From: an uncultured bacterium
GTDB taxonomy: Bacteria; Planctomycetota; UBA1135; GCA-002686595
Assembly: GCA_913058555.1 (NCBI GenBank)
Contig: CAJXRJ010000213.1
Span: forward strand, 1-10,335
Length of the DNA stretch: 10,335 nucleotides
Reading direction: 5' to 3'
Numbering within the stretch: position 1 is the stretch's first letter; every line of letters begins with the position of its first letter. The notes beneath the pieces were generated by a model. That model saw nothing but the letters and a program-made list of their open reading frames with translations, did no database searches and was not told where the DNA came from. Position numbers and translations under genes: made by a program. Below are positions 1-7,377 of the stretch, one piece after another.

Positions 1-46
1 AGATCATGCCTAGTCTCGTGGGCTCGGAGATGTGTATAAGAGACAG
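1..46. other. Nextera library adapter (non-biological), left end
   Basis: Bases 1-4 (AGAT) match the end of the Illumina P7 oligo. Bases 5-12 (CATGCCTA) match the reverse complement of a Nextera i7 index (TAGGCATG, which I recall as N706). Bases 13-27 (GTCTCGTGGGCTCGG) are the Nextera read-2 adapter, and bases 28-46 (AGATGTGTATAAGAGACAG) are the 19-bp Tn5 mosaic end. This is library sequence joined to genomic DNA at 46/47. It is best explained by an untrimmed read-through being assembled into the contig end. It adds the false peptide tail CLLYTSPSPRD to the kinase on the minus strand, so that tail must not be annotated as protein. Confidence 0.98.
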
Positions 47-1593
47 ATGATGGACCTGAGCAAGTACCACTCCCAGCCGCGGACATCCGGGTCGTCGGCC
101 GGCGTCGACCACGGGGTCAGGAGTCGCGCAAGCTTGGAGGCGCCGCCCCGAAGGAAGGCCTCTTGGCTGCCCCGAAGCATGTCGGATCGGTAAAGGGTCC
201 CCCGCAGGTCCAGCCTTGCGCTCTCTGATCGTTGGAGGAGTTCCCCGACGTTCTGCGAAAGCCGGGTGATATCGGCGTTCTTGGTCCGGAAGACAAGGGA
301 CGCCGTCACCGAGACGACCGTCAGAAGGACGAGCGCGGCCGCGGCGGCTGCCGCGGCGGGATTGCGGCGAACCCATCGCTGAAGACGCTCAGGCCACGCG
401 GGCCGGCGCGCGGCAATGGGCTGACCGCTCGCGAACTTCCGGAGGTCCTCCGCTAGCGCCAGCGCGCTCGGGTACCTGCCCGAAGGCTCGCGGGCCGCCG
501 CGACGGCAATGATCGTCTCGAGGTCGAGGGAAACGTCCGGGATGAACTTCCTCAGCCTCGGAACGTCGCGCCCTTCGATAGCCCGCATGAGCTCGCTCGG
601 ACTCTGCTCCCCGTAGGCGGGCCGCCCCGCGATGGCTTCGAAGAGGGTCACGCCAAGCGAATAGACATCCCCCTGCTCGTCGCCGATGCCGATGAATCGC
701 TCGGGCGGCATGTAACGTATCGTGCCGAGGAGATCCTCTTGGCCGGTGAGATTGCTGCCCTCGACGCGGGCCACGCCAAAGTCCACGATCCATGCCACAT
801 CACGCCCGTCGATGATGATGTTGCTGGGCTTGATGTCGCGGTGCACGACGCCAAGTTCGTGTGCATAGTGAAGGGCGTCGGCGACGTCGGCCATTTGCGC
901 AGCGAGGGATCGGTGCTCCGCGGCGAGGGGGGCACGGCTCGACTTGGGGCCGCCTGGGCCGGCCGTCGGGCTCTTCTGTCCTTGGATGATCTCGTCCAGC
1001 GCATGGCCTTCGATCAGCTGCATCGCGTAATAGGGCGCGCCGTCAACGGAGCCGACCTCGAACACGGGCACGATGTTCCCGTGGTGCAGCCGGGCGATGG
1101 CACGGGCCTCGCGTTCGAATCGTTCTTGGGCGGAAGTGTGACCCGCTGTGACCTCCGGAAGGACCTTCAGCGCCACGATGCGATCCAAGGCGCCATGGCT
1201 AGCTCGGTACACCACGCCCATCCCCCCTCGGCCCACTTCGCCCAAGATCGTGTAGTTTCCGAAGCGGCTCCCCGGCGCCATCGAGCCCATCGGCGCCGCC
1301 TGCGGCCCGCCCCCTGCTCCGGACCAAGCAGTCCAGGCCTCGACGACCGAATCTTTGTCATCCGGGAAGCGGTCGCGGTATGAATCGATCGATGCCGTCG
1401 CCCCGCGCTGACTGTCGTAGTGCAGCTCAAGGGCCAATAGCTCCCGCAGGAGCACCTTGCGTTCAACGCCGACCCTGCTTTCCAGGTAGGCCTCGATCCG
1501 AACGTTCGAGCCGTCCCGCAGCGCGCACTCGAACTCTTCGCAGATCGGTTCGATCTCGAGCAGTAGGGCGCCTTGGTTGGTGACTCTTCTCAT
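47..1593 (-). CDS. Transmembrane Ser/Thr protein kinase, planctomycete WD40-type, C-terminus missing
   Basis: This is a eukaryotic-like (Hanks-type) Ser/Thr kinase that would phosphorylate proteins from the cytoplasmic face of a membrane. About 515 genuine residues are present. Residues 15-87 form an acidic helical N-terminal region (PICEEFECALRDGS...) often found in planctomycete kinases. The kinase core spans about 114-388: Gly loop GRGGMGVVY (121-129), Lys143 in VALKVL, probable helix-C Glu162, HRDIKPSN (251-258, catalytic Asp253), DFG (271-273), PPE (296-298) and DVYSLGV (309-315). All catalytic residues are intact. An Ala-rich membrane helix lies at about 412-435, followed by a helical stretch and DVRGWEWYLL (503-512). 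In this family that motif normally comes just before WD40 repeats, which would lie beyond the adapter. The ATG at 1593 puts the start just before the conserved N-terminal region; no Shine-Dalgarno is seen. An in-frame GTG at 1650 would add 19 residues. The gene is divergent from the patatin gene. Its target is unknown. Confidence 0.93.
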
Positions 1594-1660
1594 TACTACG
1601 GAAGCAGATGGTCTCGACGCCCCGAGCTTCGGCTTCGCGAAGCCCGCCACATCGACCGCG

Positions 1661-1666
1661 ATTATA
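1661..1666 (-). promoter_or_regulatory. Possible -10 box (TATAAT) for the kinase gene
   Basis: On the minus strand, bases 1666-1661 read TATAAT, a perfect sigma-70 -10 hexamer in an otherwise very GC-rich spacer. It lies about 70 nt upstream of the chosen ATG at 1593, which would give a leader of roughly 60 nt. No good -35 box is found at 16-18 nt spacing (the hexamer there is AGGCCG). A TTGACC at 1742-1737 is too far away. The call rests on one hexamer, so it is weak. Confidence 0.25.
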
Positions 1667-1817
1667 GCCGTGACTCCCGCTACCGGCCTGCCGCATTCCC
1701 GGCCGCGGGGGGGTCCTGCGGCGCGAGCAGCCCATGGGTCAATTTTGGGGGAACTCGGTGATGGGCCACCCGCCTCCCCTTCGATAGGGGGGGCTGAGCT
1801 GCCTTCATTTCTCGCCG

Positions 1818-1843
1818 ATGACCCGCGATGACCCGCGATGACC
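1818..1843. repeat. 10-bp tandem repeat, about 2.6 copies
   Basis: The unit ATGACCCGCG occurs at 1818-1827 and 1828-1837, followed by a partial copy ATGACC at 1838-1843. It is intergenic. The 10-bp period is close to one helical turn, so copies would face the same side of the DNA, but nothing else supports an operator function. It may be simple replication slippage. Confidence 0.75.
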
Positions 1844-2170
1844 TGGGACCATTCGTCGCAAGGTCGCGGCGGGCCCACCAGGCCTACCAGCCGGAGGGCC
1901 TCCCCTGTTCGTCGCTGCAGAAGCCCCGCGCTTTCAGGCGTCGTTGCCCGATGCTGCGAAGGCTGGCCCTGATCCTGCGATGGCTGGGCTGCCTCCGCGG
2001 GCGGCCCCCAGGGCGTAGGAGACAGAGGTGGGGCGAGCGGGACCCACTTCCGTTTGGCGCGCTTCGTTGGAATGGTGCTCTGCTTGGGCCTAGGAGGCCA
2101 TCGGAGGTGTCTCAAGGTGGCACCCAATCCGGTCGACAGAGCACCAGCGGATCCAGCTCCGCGCGCAACG

Positions 2171-3340
2171 ATGAGCGAAATCCAAGACCCGAGTGACGTG
2201 CAAGGCGGCGACCCCCTTCTGACACCGGTGGGGGAGGCGGAGGACCATGGTCCTGCGTTGGACTCCCTTCCGCCCATTGGAACCTTGCTCGTCCTGGGTG
2301 GTGGCGCCATGCGGGGCATGGCGCATATCGGTGTCCTGCGGGCCATCGAGGCCCTGGGGATCAAGGTCGATGCCATCGTAGGAACCAGCATTGGCTCACT
2401 CATCGGAGCGATGTACTCGGGTGCGTCCAGCGTCTCGGACATCGAGCGCGAACTCCCGGGCCTCGCCAAGGACGACTATTTCCGGCTCAACTTCGCGAAG
2501 TTCCTCCGCAAGGGCATCCGCGCCCCAAGCATGTATAGCGGCGAGACGTTCCGTCGAAGCCTCGGCAAGCTGATCGATGCGGAGCGGTTCGATGACCTCA
2601 GCATTCCTTTCTTCTGCAATTCGGTCTGCCTGGAAACGGGGGGGCCGGTCTTCTTTGGGGCCCGCGGCTTCCGGGACATCGGTTTGATCGACGCGGTGTA
2701 CGGCTCTTGCGCCCTTCCTGCGGTGTTTGAGCCGCTGGTATGGAAAGGAAGGCACTTCATGGACGGCGGCATCACTGACGCCCTGCCGCTCCGGTTCGCC
2801 AAGCTGCTCTCGCCGGAGCGGATCATTGCCGTGGACTTGACGGTGAAGCCGAGCCACCGGCCGCCCGCCTACCGGCCGCATGCCATCCAGACGCTCTTCC
2901 GCGCCTTCGACATCGTCGAGAACGTCATCACGGAGCAGATGCTGCACATGCACGTGAGCCCGGAGGTCGCGCTCATTCAGCCGAAGCTCGTGGAGATGGA
3001 CCGCTTTGATTTCGACCGCATCGGGGAGCTCGTGGCGTCGGGGGAGTCGGAGGCCTACCGGGTCTTGACCTCCCATCCGATGACGCGGGACCTTCTCGAC
3101 CAGAAAGATTTTCCGGATGGGATGAGTTGCCCCGTCACGCCGAGGGAACACGTGAGCTTGCACATCGACGCGGACCTTTGCATTGGGTGCGCCATGTGCG
3201 AAATGACGTGCGAGACGGGCGGATTTGACGCCCGCGGCAAGATCGCGATCACCCGCAAGCCCCTCAATTACGAATGCACGAGGGATCAGGCGTGCGTCCG
3301 GAGCTGCCCCACGGGCGCGGTTCGCCTCGGGAATCTGTAG
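2171..3340 (+). CDS. Patatin-like phospholipase with C-terminal ferredoxin-like Fe-S domain
   Basis: The 389-residue product joins two domains. The patatin hydrolase (about 36-300) would cleave acyl groups from lipids with a Ser-Asp dyad. Its oxyanion-hole loop is GGGAMRG (43-49), the nucleophile elbow is GTSIGS (71-76, Ser73), and the catalytic Asp is Asp198 in MDGGITDALPL. All three are intact. There is no signal peptide or membrane helix, so it is probably cytoplasmic or membrane-peripheral. Residues 328-389 resemble a bacterial dicluster ferredoxin. Motif one is CIGCAMCEMTC (Cys337, 340, 343, 347). Motif two is CTRDQACVRSCP (Cys369, Asp372, Cys375, Cys379), in which Asp sits where the second Cys is expected. 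The ATG at 2171 is chosen because the conserved fold begins shortly after it. There is no clear Shine-Dalgarno. An in-frame ATG at 2072 or TTG at 2054 would add 33 or 39 residues without patatin features. The link between lipid hydrolysis and the Fe-S domain is unknown. Confidence 0.92.
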   Translation: MSEIQDPSDVQGGDPLLTPVGEAEDHGPALDSLPPIGTLLVLGGGAMRGMAHIGVLRAIEALGIKVDAIVGTSIGSLIGAMYSGASSVSDIERELPGLAKDDYFRLNFAKFLRKGIRAPSMYSGETFRRSLGKLIDAERFDDLSIPFFCNSVCLETGGPVFFGARGFRDIGLIDAVYGSCALPAVFEPLVWKGRHFMDGGITDALPLRFAKLLSPERIIAVDLTVKPSHRPPAYRPHAIQTLFRAFDIVENVITEQMLHMHVSPEVALIQPKLVEMDRFDFDRIGELVASGESEAYRVLTSHPMTRDLLDQKDFPDGMSCPVTPREHVSLHIDADLCIGCAMCEMTCETGGFDARGKIAITRKPLNYECTRDQACVRSCPTGAVRLGNL

Positions 3341-3524
3341 CGGAACGCCCCTACCGGGGCCGCGGCGCATGCGGAGTCTTCCCGAACGCTCGGGGGCTTC
3401 CCTAAAGGTGGGCGGGGGGCTGGGGCCGATAGGCCCAAGGTGAGCCCCGATTGACTCGTCCCCACGGGCGATCGGGGTCTAAGCCGCAACCCATGCGCGT
3501 GCCAAAGCGGCGCGTCGTTTCCCC
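3341..3524. other. Intergenic spacer with several small hairpins
   Basis: The spacer between the patatin-ferredoxin and lipoprotein genes holds three inverted repeats. The first is GCCCC/GGGGC with a TACC loop (3347-3360), 6 nt after the patatin stop. The second is GGGCC/GGCCC with a GATA loop (3423-3436). The third is CCCCGAT/ATCGGGG (3445-3451 with 3471-3477), enclosing a smaller inner stem. None is followed by a T-run, so none is a classical intrinsic terminator. They could end the upstream transcript or shape the lipoprotein leader. A TTGACT at 3451-3456 has no partner -10 at a suitable distance. Confidence 0.45.
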
Positions 3525-6500
3525 GTGAAAGCACAACTGGCCATCAAAACGCAGCCCTCGCTCTGCCAGAAGGGCGTCCGCGCTCTTTTCGCTGCCCTCT
3601 CCATCGGCCTCCTCACCGTTGGATGCTCCTCCTCCTCTGATACGGACGTCGACGGCGCTCAAGTCGGCGCCGCCGTTCAAGACCTCATCGAAGATCGCGA
3701 TGGCCAGACCATCTCGATCAACATCGATGGGCTTTCAGGGACGATCGGCACGGGTTCCATCGAGGCCTCGGCTGGGCAGAACGCCACGTCGGTCACCCGC
3801 GACGGCAGCCGCGTGCTCATCGCGTTCGATGCCCGTGTGACGCCAAGTCACCAGGTTCGATTCGTGGGCATCGACGGCGTGACGGAGGACTGGCTCGATG
3901 TCACGACCTCCGATCCGCGCGTCCCTCGACTCGGGATCCTGGGGGCTACCCAGGACGTGTCCGATGACCTTCTGGGCGGCGATCAGATCACGGTGGCCTT
4001 CGTGGCTGGACCGCGGGTCATCCAATCGGAAGCGGAAGATCCCGACAACTGGAACCTGCGCGTCGAGGGCATTACCCTCGACATGACGGGCACGGTGATC
4101 GGCATCAACCCCGCGACCCAGGTCGCCACGATCACGCTGGGGCCCCTTGCCAACCTGCACGAGGACTTCACCCTCGCGGCGAACGTCTCCACGGTCGCTG
4201 ACGTGGCGGTCGCGCCCACGGCCGTGTCAGGAACGGCCACCGGGGACGCCGTGCCGCCTGGCCTTGAAGGGGGCAACCCCGTTCTCCAGGACATCGTCCT
4301 GGGCACAGGTGGCGACGAGTATGGTCGCGTCATCACGATCGACTTCGACGAGCCGATCAGCCCCGTCTTCGGTGCCACGGCGAGCCACTTCTCGGTCTTC
4401 GATCACGTGGATTCCATCGGTGTTACGTCCGTCACACGGGTTGCGGTGGACGCCCTTGACAACACCAAGGTGCGCGTGAGCTTCAGCCGCCCGGTGGTTC
4501 CTGGCCTCGACCAGATCACCATCGACGGCGTGGTAGACGCCCACGGCAACGCCTTCCCGGCGCAGACATCCAACCTCGTAGCGGGCTCGACGGCCGTCAA
4601 CGGTTTCGCCAGCGTCAACTTCAACACGGTGGAGGGGCTTGGCAACGACAACGTCGTCGCTGTCCTGAACCAGGCCATCGATCCGGACACCGCCGAGGAC
4701 CCCGCGCGCTGGACCCTCGACATTGACTCCAACCCCGTGGTCTTGGCACCGGGCGACATCGCTTACGACCTTGCCACGAAGACGATCACGATTGAGCTTG
4801 GCGCGGATTTCGCCAACGGGCTGAGCGCGGAGCTGACCGCAGTGGGCGCCGTCGACGTGGACGGCGAAGGCTTCAACGTCGCGGCCGCACCGGCCCTTGC
4901 CGCCGGCGACGCCACGGCTCCAACGGTGTCGTCCATGACCCAGAACCGCGACGCGGATGGGTCGGGCAAGACGATCGACGTGACGTTTTCTGAGCCCCTG
5001 GACGTGACCACCGCGACGAACACGGCGAACTACACCTTCGCCCCGGCGATCACGGTGGACAGCGCCACGCTCGTCGACGGCGACGTCGTTCGCCTGGCGC
5101 TCCAGAGCGTCGCCGTTCCTGGTGATGTGACCCTCACCGTCGCCCAGGCGATCTCCGACCCCGCGGGCAACGATCTTGGGGGCGATGTGGGCCCTGAACC
5201 GCTCTCCTCGACGGACATCATCCCGCCCACGCTCGTCTCCGCAGCCGCGCAGTCGATCGAAGGCGCTGAGAACGACGTCCTCTTCGCCTTCTTCAGCGAC
5301 TCGCTCGTGCCGGTCGAAGCCGAGGACATCCTGCGTTGGTCGCTCGAGTCGCCGATTGGCACCCCTTGGGACCTTACCGGCTCCACGGTGTCGTACAACG
5401 AATCCACCGGCGTCGCGACCCTCAGCCTGGAAGGTGCCGGCGTGCCGTCCTTCCTCGTCGGTGACGACTTCGATCTTTCGATCACATCGATCCGCGATCT
5501 CGGTGGCAACGCCTCCGACCCCATGGGCGTCACCGGGCAGGCGACGGGCGAGTCCCGCCGGCCATCGCTCGAGGGTGTCTTCATCAGCGGCGTGGCAGGC
5601 AACGAAATCTCAGTTCGCTTCTCAGAGCCGATGCGCGATCCTGCGGATCTCCACGACGAGATTTCCAACCCGTCGGGGGCGCGCTATGGGCTGATCGATC
5701 CGGTCACTTCCGCAGTGACCTTCCCCGCGAGTGCCGTGGCCAATGACCTCGGGCTCGGGGTGGTGCTGACCTACGCCGGCGCTGTGGATCCGGCTGCAAC
5801 CGTCAACGTGATCGGACTCCGTGACGCGGCTGGCAATCTCCTGTTCCCTGTGCTCGATGTCTCGATTCAACCCGAGGACACGACGGCCCCCGCCCAGGGC
5901 GGCGCGCCCGCCATCGCGGCCGTCGAAGGCACGAACAACGATATGGTCACCGTCACGTTCAACGTGCCGATGTCCACCTGGAACCTCGAGAACCGGGATG
6001 CCTATGTGCTCACGAACGTGGGGACTGGCTTGCCCGTGGATCTGACCGGTGCGACGTTTGATTTCGATGGGGTATCGACCCTGACGATCACCCTCGGTAT
6101 CGCAGCCAGTACCTCGTTCGACGCGGCGGAGACCTACGATTTCGAGCTTGAGACCGACGGCATCAACACGCTGCGCTCAGCGCAGGGCGTCGAGCTTGCC
6201 GCAACTGATAGCCAGGCGGGCGTTGCCGTTACTGGTGACACGGTGTCTGGACCGACCCTCGCCGGAACGAGCGCGCTGACCGTGCCTGGTGATGCCAACG
6301 CACTTGTGGTGGTGTTCAACGAAACGGTTCAGGAGGCGGCCGCCACGACGGCGACCGAGTACAACTTCGGTGGTTCCGTTGCCACATCGGTGTCGCGACT
6401 CAACGATCGCTCTTTCTATGTGAGCTTCCCGGGTCCCGTCTCCTTTGGCGTGGCCCTCGATATCACGGCGACAGCGGCCATCGATACGGCGGGCAACGCC

Positions 6501-7145
6501 TCAGTGGGTGTGATTTCTGTGACGACCACCGAGGATGTGGTGCCGCCTTTTGTGAGCGCCGTGACTGCCAGCATCGACAGCGGCATCGGTGGGGACACCA
6601 TCGTGGTGGCCTTCAACGAGATGCTCGATGCGGACGTGACGATTCCTGTCGAGAGGTTCAATGTCACGTCTGGCGGGCTTCCGGTTCGCGTGGGCCTTGT
6701 GACCTACGACGTGCAGTCCCTTGAGGCGACGCTCTTTGTCCAAGACCTGGTGGATGGTCAGGCCGTCTCCGTGTCGGTGACTGGCATGACCGATATCGTC
6801 GGCAACGTTCCGGGGGCGCCCATGACTGGCTCTGCGGTGCCGAGTGGCGATAGTGTGGCGCCCGACATCGTCGTCGCGTTCGTCAACCTGGACGCGGACA
6901 GCGGTGGCACCGTCATCGATGTCCAGTTCAGCGAGGCCGTGGACAGCGCCTTTGCGATCGCTGGGGGGAACTGGACGGTTTCCACCGGTGAGACCGTGAC
7001 CGCCGCAGAGAGCTTTGGCAGCGATCACGTTCGCCTCCAGCTGAGCGCCGCGATCGATGCGGCTGCGACGCTGACCCTGGGTGCGGGCCTTACGGACGTG
7101 GCAGGCAACGAGGCCCTGGACCTCGTGATTGATCCGACGGAGTAG
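3525..7145 (+). CDS. Large putative lipoprotein of about ten Ig-like (SwmB/Big_5-type) modules
   Basis: The 1206-residue product looks like a secreted, lipid-anchored surface protein. The GTG at 3525 is the only start after the in-frame TAA at 3480-3482, and no Shine-Dalgarno precedes it. The N-terminus has a basic region, a hydrophobic core (about 18-32) and LLTVGC at 29-34, so Cys34 is the likely lipidated residue. Thr at -3 is atypical for a lipobox. Ser- and Asp-rich sequence follows, then diverged modules of about 95-115 residues. Each pairs a strand such as VTFSEPL, VRFSEPM or VAFNEML with a closing turn such as DPAGN, DAAGN, DTAGN or DVAGN. These are hallmarks of SwmB/Big_5-type bacterial Ig-like domains, common in adhesins and cell-surface proteins. 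The last module ends at the stop, with no sorting signal or enzymatic domain. Adhesion or surface structure is inferred only from the family. A strong hairpin follows the gene. Confidence 0.85.
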   Translation: MKAQLAIKTQPSLCQKGVRALFAALSIGLLTVGCSSSSDTDVDGAQVGAAVQDLIEDRDGQTISINIDGLSGTIGTGSIEASAGQNATSVTRDGSRVLIAFDARVTPSHQVRFVGIDGVTEDWLDVTTSDPRVPRLGILGATQDVSDDLLGGDQITVAFVAGPRVIQSEAEDPDNWNLRVEGITLDMTGTVIGINPATQVATITLGPLANLHEDFTLAANVSTVADVAVAPTAVSGTATGDAVPPGLEGGNPVLQDIVLGTGGDEYGRVITIDFDEPISPVFGATASHFSVFDHVDSIGVTSVTRVAVDALDNTKVRVSFSRPVVPGLDQITIDGVVDAHGNAFPAQTSNLVAGSTAVNGFASVNFNTVEGLGNDNVVAVLNQAIDPDTAEDPARWTLDIDSNPVVLAPGDIAYDLATKTITIELGADFANGLSAELTAVGAVDVDGEGFNVAAAPALAAGDATAPTVSSMTQNRDADGSGKTIDVTFSEPLDVTTATNTANYTFAPAITVDSATLVDGDVVRLALQSVAVPGDVTLTVAQAISDPAGNDLGGDVGPEPLSSTDIIPPTLVSAAAQSIEGAENDVLFAFFSDSLVPVEAEDILRWSLESPIGTPWDLTGSTVSYNESTGVATLSLEGAGVPSFLVGDDFDLSITSIRDLGGNASDPMGVTGQATGESRRPSLEGVFISGVAGNEISVRFSEPMRDPADLHDEISNPSGARYGLIDPVTSAVTFPASAVANDLGLGVVLTYAGAVDPAATVNVIGLRDAAGNLLFPVLDVSIQPEDTTAPAQGGAPAIAAVEGTNNDMVTVTFNVPMSTWNLENRDAYVLTNVGTGLPVDLTGATFDFDGVSTLTITLGIAASTSFDAAETYDFELETDGINTLRSAQGVELAATDSQAGVAVTGDTVSGPTLAGTSALTVPGDANALVVVFNETVQEAAATTATEYNFGGSVATSVSRLNDRSFYVSFPGPVSFGVALDITATAAIDTAGNASVGVISVTTTEDVVPPFVSAVTASIDSGIGGDTIVVAFNEMLDADVTIPVERFNVTSGGLPVRVGLVTYDVQSLEATLFVQDLVDGQAVSVSVTGMTDIVGNVPGAPMTGSAVPSGDSVAPDIVVAFVNLDADSGGTVIDVQFSEAVDSAFAIAGGNWTVSTGETVTAAESFGSDHVRLQLSAAIDAAATLTLGAGLTDVAGNEALDLVIDPTE
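3927..7136 (+). repeat. About ten tandem Ig-like protein modules
   Basis: Approximate module limits in lipoprotein residues are 135-240, 243-355, 360-462, 465-563, 567-675, 680-783, 788-905, 908-1003, 1006-1107 and 1110-1204. Anchor motifs include FSEP or FNE strands at 487-490, 699-702, 930-932 and 1030-1032, and DxxGN turns at 545-549, 658-662, 767-771, 987-991, 1090-1094 and 1191-1195. Residues 50-134 may be an eleventh, degenerate module. The copies are strongly diverged in both protein and DNA, so this is an old array, not a recent tandem duplication. Module boundaries were set by eye. Confidence 0.7.
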
Positions 7146-7184
7146 TCGGAGAAACAAAGTCAGCGCCGGCCCGTGCGGCGTAGG

Positions 7185-7224
7185 AGCGGGGCCCCCCGGG
7201 AAAACTTTTCCGGGGGGCCCCGCT
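7185..7224. terminator. 15-bp perfect GC hairpin after the lipoprotein gene, probable terminator
   Basis: Bases 7185-7199 (AGCGGGGCCCCCCGG) are perfectly complementary to 7210-7224. The 10-nt middle is GAAAACTTTT, which could extend the stem by a G-U and some A-U pairs. The hairpin starts 39 nt after the lipoprotein stop and about 150 nt before the next operon, where a transcription boundary is expected. There is no T-run downstream of the right arm; the only T-tract is inside the loop. The dyad is nearly symmetrical and could act on either strand. It could also protect the lipoprotein mRNA 3' end. Confidence 0.7.
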
Positions 7225-7377
7225 GCATTGAGCGAGCTTCCACTGGCGGGGGGAGGGCCCGCTCACCGCTGGGCGCATCTCCAGTGCTCCCTTGCGTGGA
7301 TTCGCATTCAGATTCGCCGCACCGCTGCTCGATACAACCCTGTCGCGGTTCCGCCCCGCCATCACTGCCAGAGCCCC
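7225..7377. other. Presumed promoter region of the mgl-like operon; no clear boxes
   Basis: This 153-nt stretch lies between the hairpin and the first gene of the four-gene operon and should hold its promoter. I found no convincing -35/-10 pair. TTGCGT at 7292-7297 and GATACAAC at 7331-7338 are vaguely promoter-like but wrongly spaced. No coding region is evident. Confidence 0.35.

Larger units (their letters stand above)
1594..2170. other. Divergent intergenic region, 577 bp, no convincing gene
   Basis: This spacer separates the kinase (minus) from the patatin-ferredoxin gene (plus) and should hold both promoters. It contains a 10-bp tandem repeat (1818-1843), a C-run/G-run inverted repeat near 1772-1793 and the TATAAT noted above. 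The minus-strand frame of the kinase stays open across it and on to 2469. That extension is rich in Pro, Ser and Arg, shows no domain I recognise, and its far end lies antisense to the patatin gene, so I treat it as non-coding. I saw no RNA gene with recognisable conserved motifs. Confidence 0.6.

Noticed and set aside
28..46. Tn5 mosaic end as evidence of a natural transposon insertion
   Set aside because: It is the engineered 19-bp hyperactive mosaic end, attached to Illumina index and primer sequence, so it comes from library preparation.
1..79. C-terminal peptide CLLYTSPSPRD as a natural end of the kinase
   Set aside because: It is the translation of Nextera adapter sequence, not genomic DNA.
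2054..2170. N-terminal extension of the patatin protein from TTG 2054 or ATG 2072
   Set aside because: The added residues have no signal peptide or family similarity, and the ATG at 2171 fits the usual distance to the glycine-rich loop. It cannot be excluded without homologues.
1828..2196. Plus-strand open frame of 122 codons in the divergent spacer
   Set aside because: It is Arg/Pro-rich, overlaps the patatin start, starts within the 10-bp repeat and has no recognisable domain.
2396..3370. Long minus-strand open frame (324 codons) opposite the patatin-ferredoxin gene
   Set aside because: It is antisense to a gene with clear catalytic motifs, is rich in Arg, His and Ala, and has no recognisable domain. 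This is typical of GC-rich shadow frames.
3451..3483. Possible sigma-70 promoter with TTGACT as -35 before the lipoprotein gene
   Set aside because: The nearest -10-like hexamer (TCTAAG, 3478-3483) is 21 nt away and poor, and the TTGACT is partly within a hairpin.
6501..7157. Minus-strand open frame of 218 codons opposite the end of the lipoprotein
   Set aside because: It is His/Arg-rich shadow sequence opposite clear Ig-like modules.
7129..7377. Earlier in-frame start for the membrane TPR gene, inside the lipoprotein gene
   Set aside because: It would translate through the lipoprotein end and the strong hairpin, giving an 83-residue Arg/Pro-rich extension in front of the natural N-terminus and membrane helix.
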